From positions 1 through 35,446 of the forward strand of contig JAHKAJ010000005.1 of assembly GCA_018826075.1 (NCBI GenBank): a stretch of DNA of 35,446 bases, given 5' to 3'. Below: more notes on the stretch, generated by a model that had not been told where the DNA came from, searched no databases, and worked only from the letters and a program-made list of their open reading frames with translations. The DNA is from Candidatus Omnitrophota bacterium (GTDB lineage Bacteria > Omnitrophota > Gorgyraeia > Duberdicusellales > 4484-171). The stretch itself is not shown here. How positions within the stretch are numbered: the stretch's first letter is position 1.

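Noticed and set aside
35422..35424. ATG at 35424 as the true start of the giant gene
   Set aside because: The frame is open to the window edge, the upstream codons continue a NagB-family motif, and no ribosome-binding site precedes this ATG.
5089..35446. Polymorphic toxin or adhesin interpretation of the giant protein
   Set aside because: No repeat cassettes of RHS, filamentous haemagglutinin or cadherin type are seen, no secretion signal is visible in the window, and most domains are cytoplasmic metabolic enzymes.
5089..35446. Polyketide or non-ribosomal peptide synthase megasynthase
   Set aside because: No ketosynthase, acyltransferase, condensation, adenylation or carrier-protein motifs are present anywhere in the frame.

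Overview
The window is almost fully coding, all on the minus strand. It holds two units: a peptide-type ABC transporter operon (positions 1-5065) and one uninterrupted reading frame running from the right edge down to a TAA at 5089-5091 (10,111 codons from the first in-window ATG, and still open at the edge). Extreme gene size, chained enzyme domains and interspersed small repeats point to a candidate-phylum bacterium. Omnitrophota (OP3), a group known for giant genes, is my best guess, but no rRNA or marker gene is present to prove it.

Layout of the giant gene, N- to C-terminus (right to left): C-terminal part of a glucosamine-6-phosphate deaminase (NagB)-like domain; HAD hydrolase; two unrecognised blocks; a GHKL ATPase-like block; a small block; PP2C-type phosphatase; unknown block; cysteine-hydrolase-like domain; shikimate dehydrogenase (AroE)-like domain 1; basic and poly-Ser linker; PD-(D/E)XK nuclease-like block; small linker domain; polytopic membrane domain 1 (DMT-like); coiled linker; SAM methyltransferase-like domain; two helix-turn-helix segments; chorismatase/RidA-like domain; unknown block; complete Glu/Leu/Phe/Val dehydrogenase; P-loop nucleoside-kinase-like domain; AroE-like domain 2; unknown block; polytopic membrane domain 2; second cysteine-hydrolase-like domain; endonuclease/exonuclease/phosphatase (EEP) domain; GNAT acetyltransferase; histidine-kinase-type ATPase; SGNH/GDSL hydrolase; helical blocks; second HAD hydrolase; galactose-mutarotase-like domain; helical block; CheD-like domain; C-terminal tail.

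Domains are joined by Ser-rich linkers whose DNA repeats a GAGCTGG-type motif (Ala-Ser-Ser-Pro in the protein). Nine linkers carry a 25-bp palindrome (arms TTCTTCCGA/TCGGAAGAA around CCCCGGC) that reads Ser-Glu/Asp-Pro-Gly-Ser-Glu. All nine lie in the same codon phase, including one in the opposite orientation. Other short repeats (an ACGCNNN heptamer array, a roughly 50-bp element present twice in different frames, a nested inverted repeat, an RAPP-coding motif) also lie inside the frame. None introduces a stop. This looks like a set of ordinary enzyme genes that have become one polypeptide through stop-free, repeat-derived linkers.

The downstream operon (substrate-binding protein, two permeases, two ATPases; the last is cut by the window edge) has ATGA overlaps or a 1-nt gap at every junction. 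It begins 23 nt after the giant gene, with a good sigma-70-like promoter inside the giant gene's last codons. That promoter would give a nearly leaderless transcript, and a perfect 11-bp inverted repeat covers the start codon.
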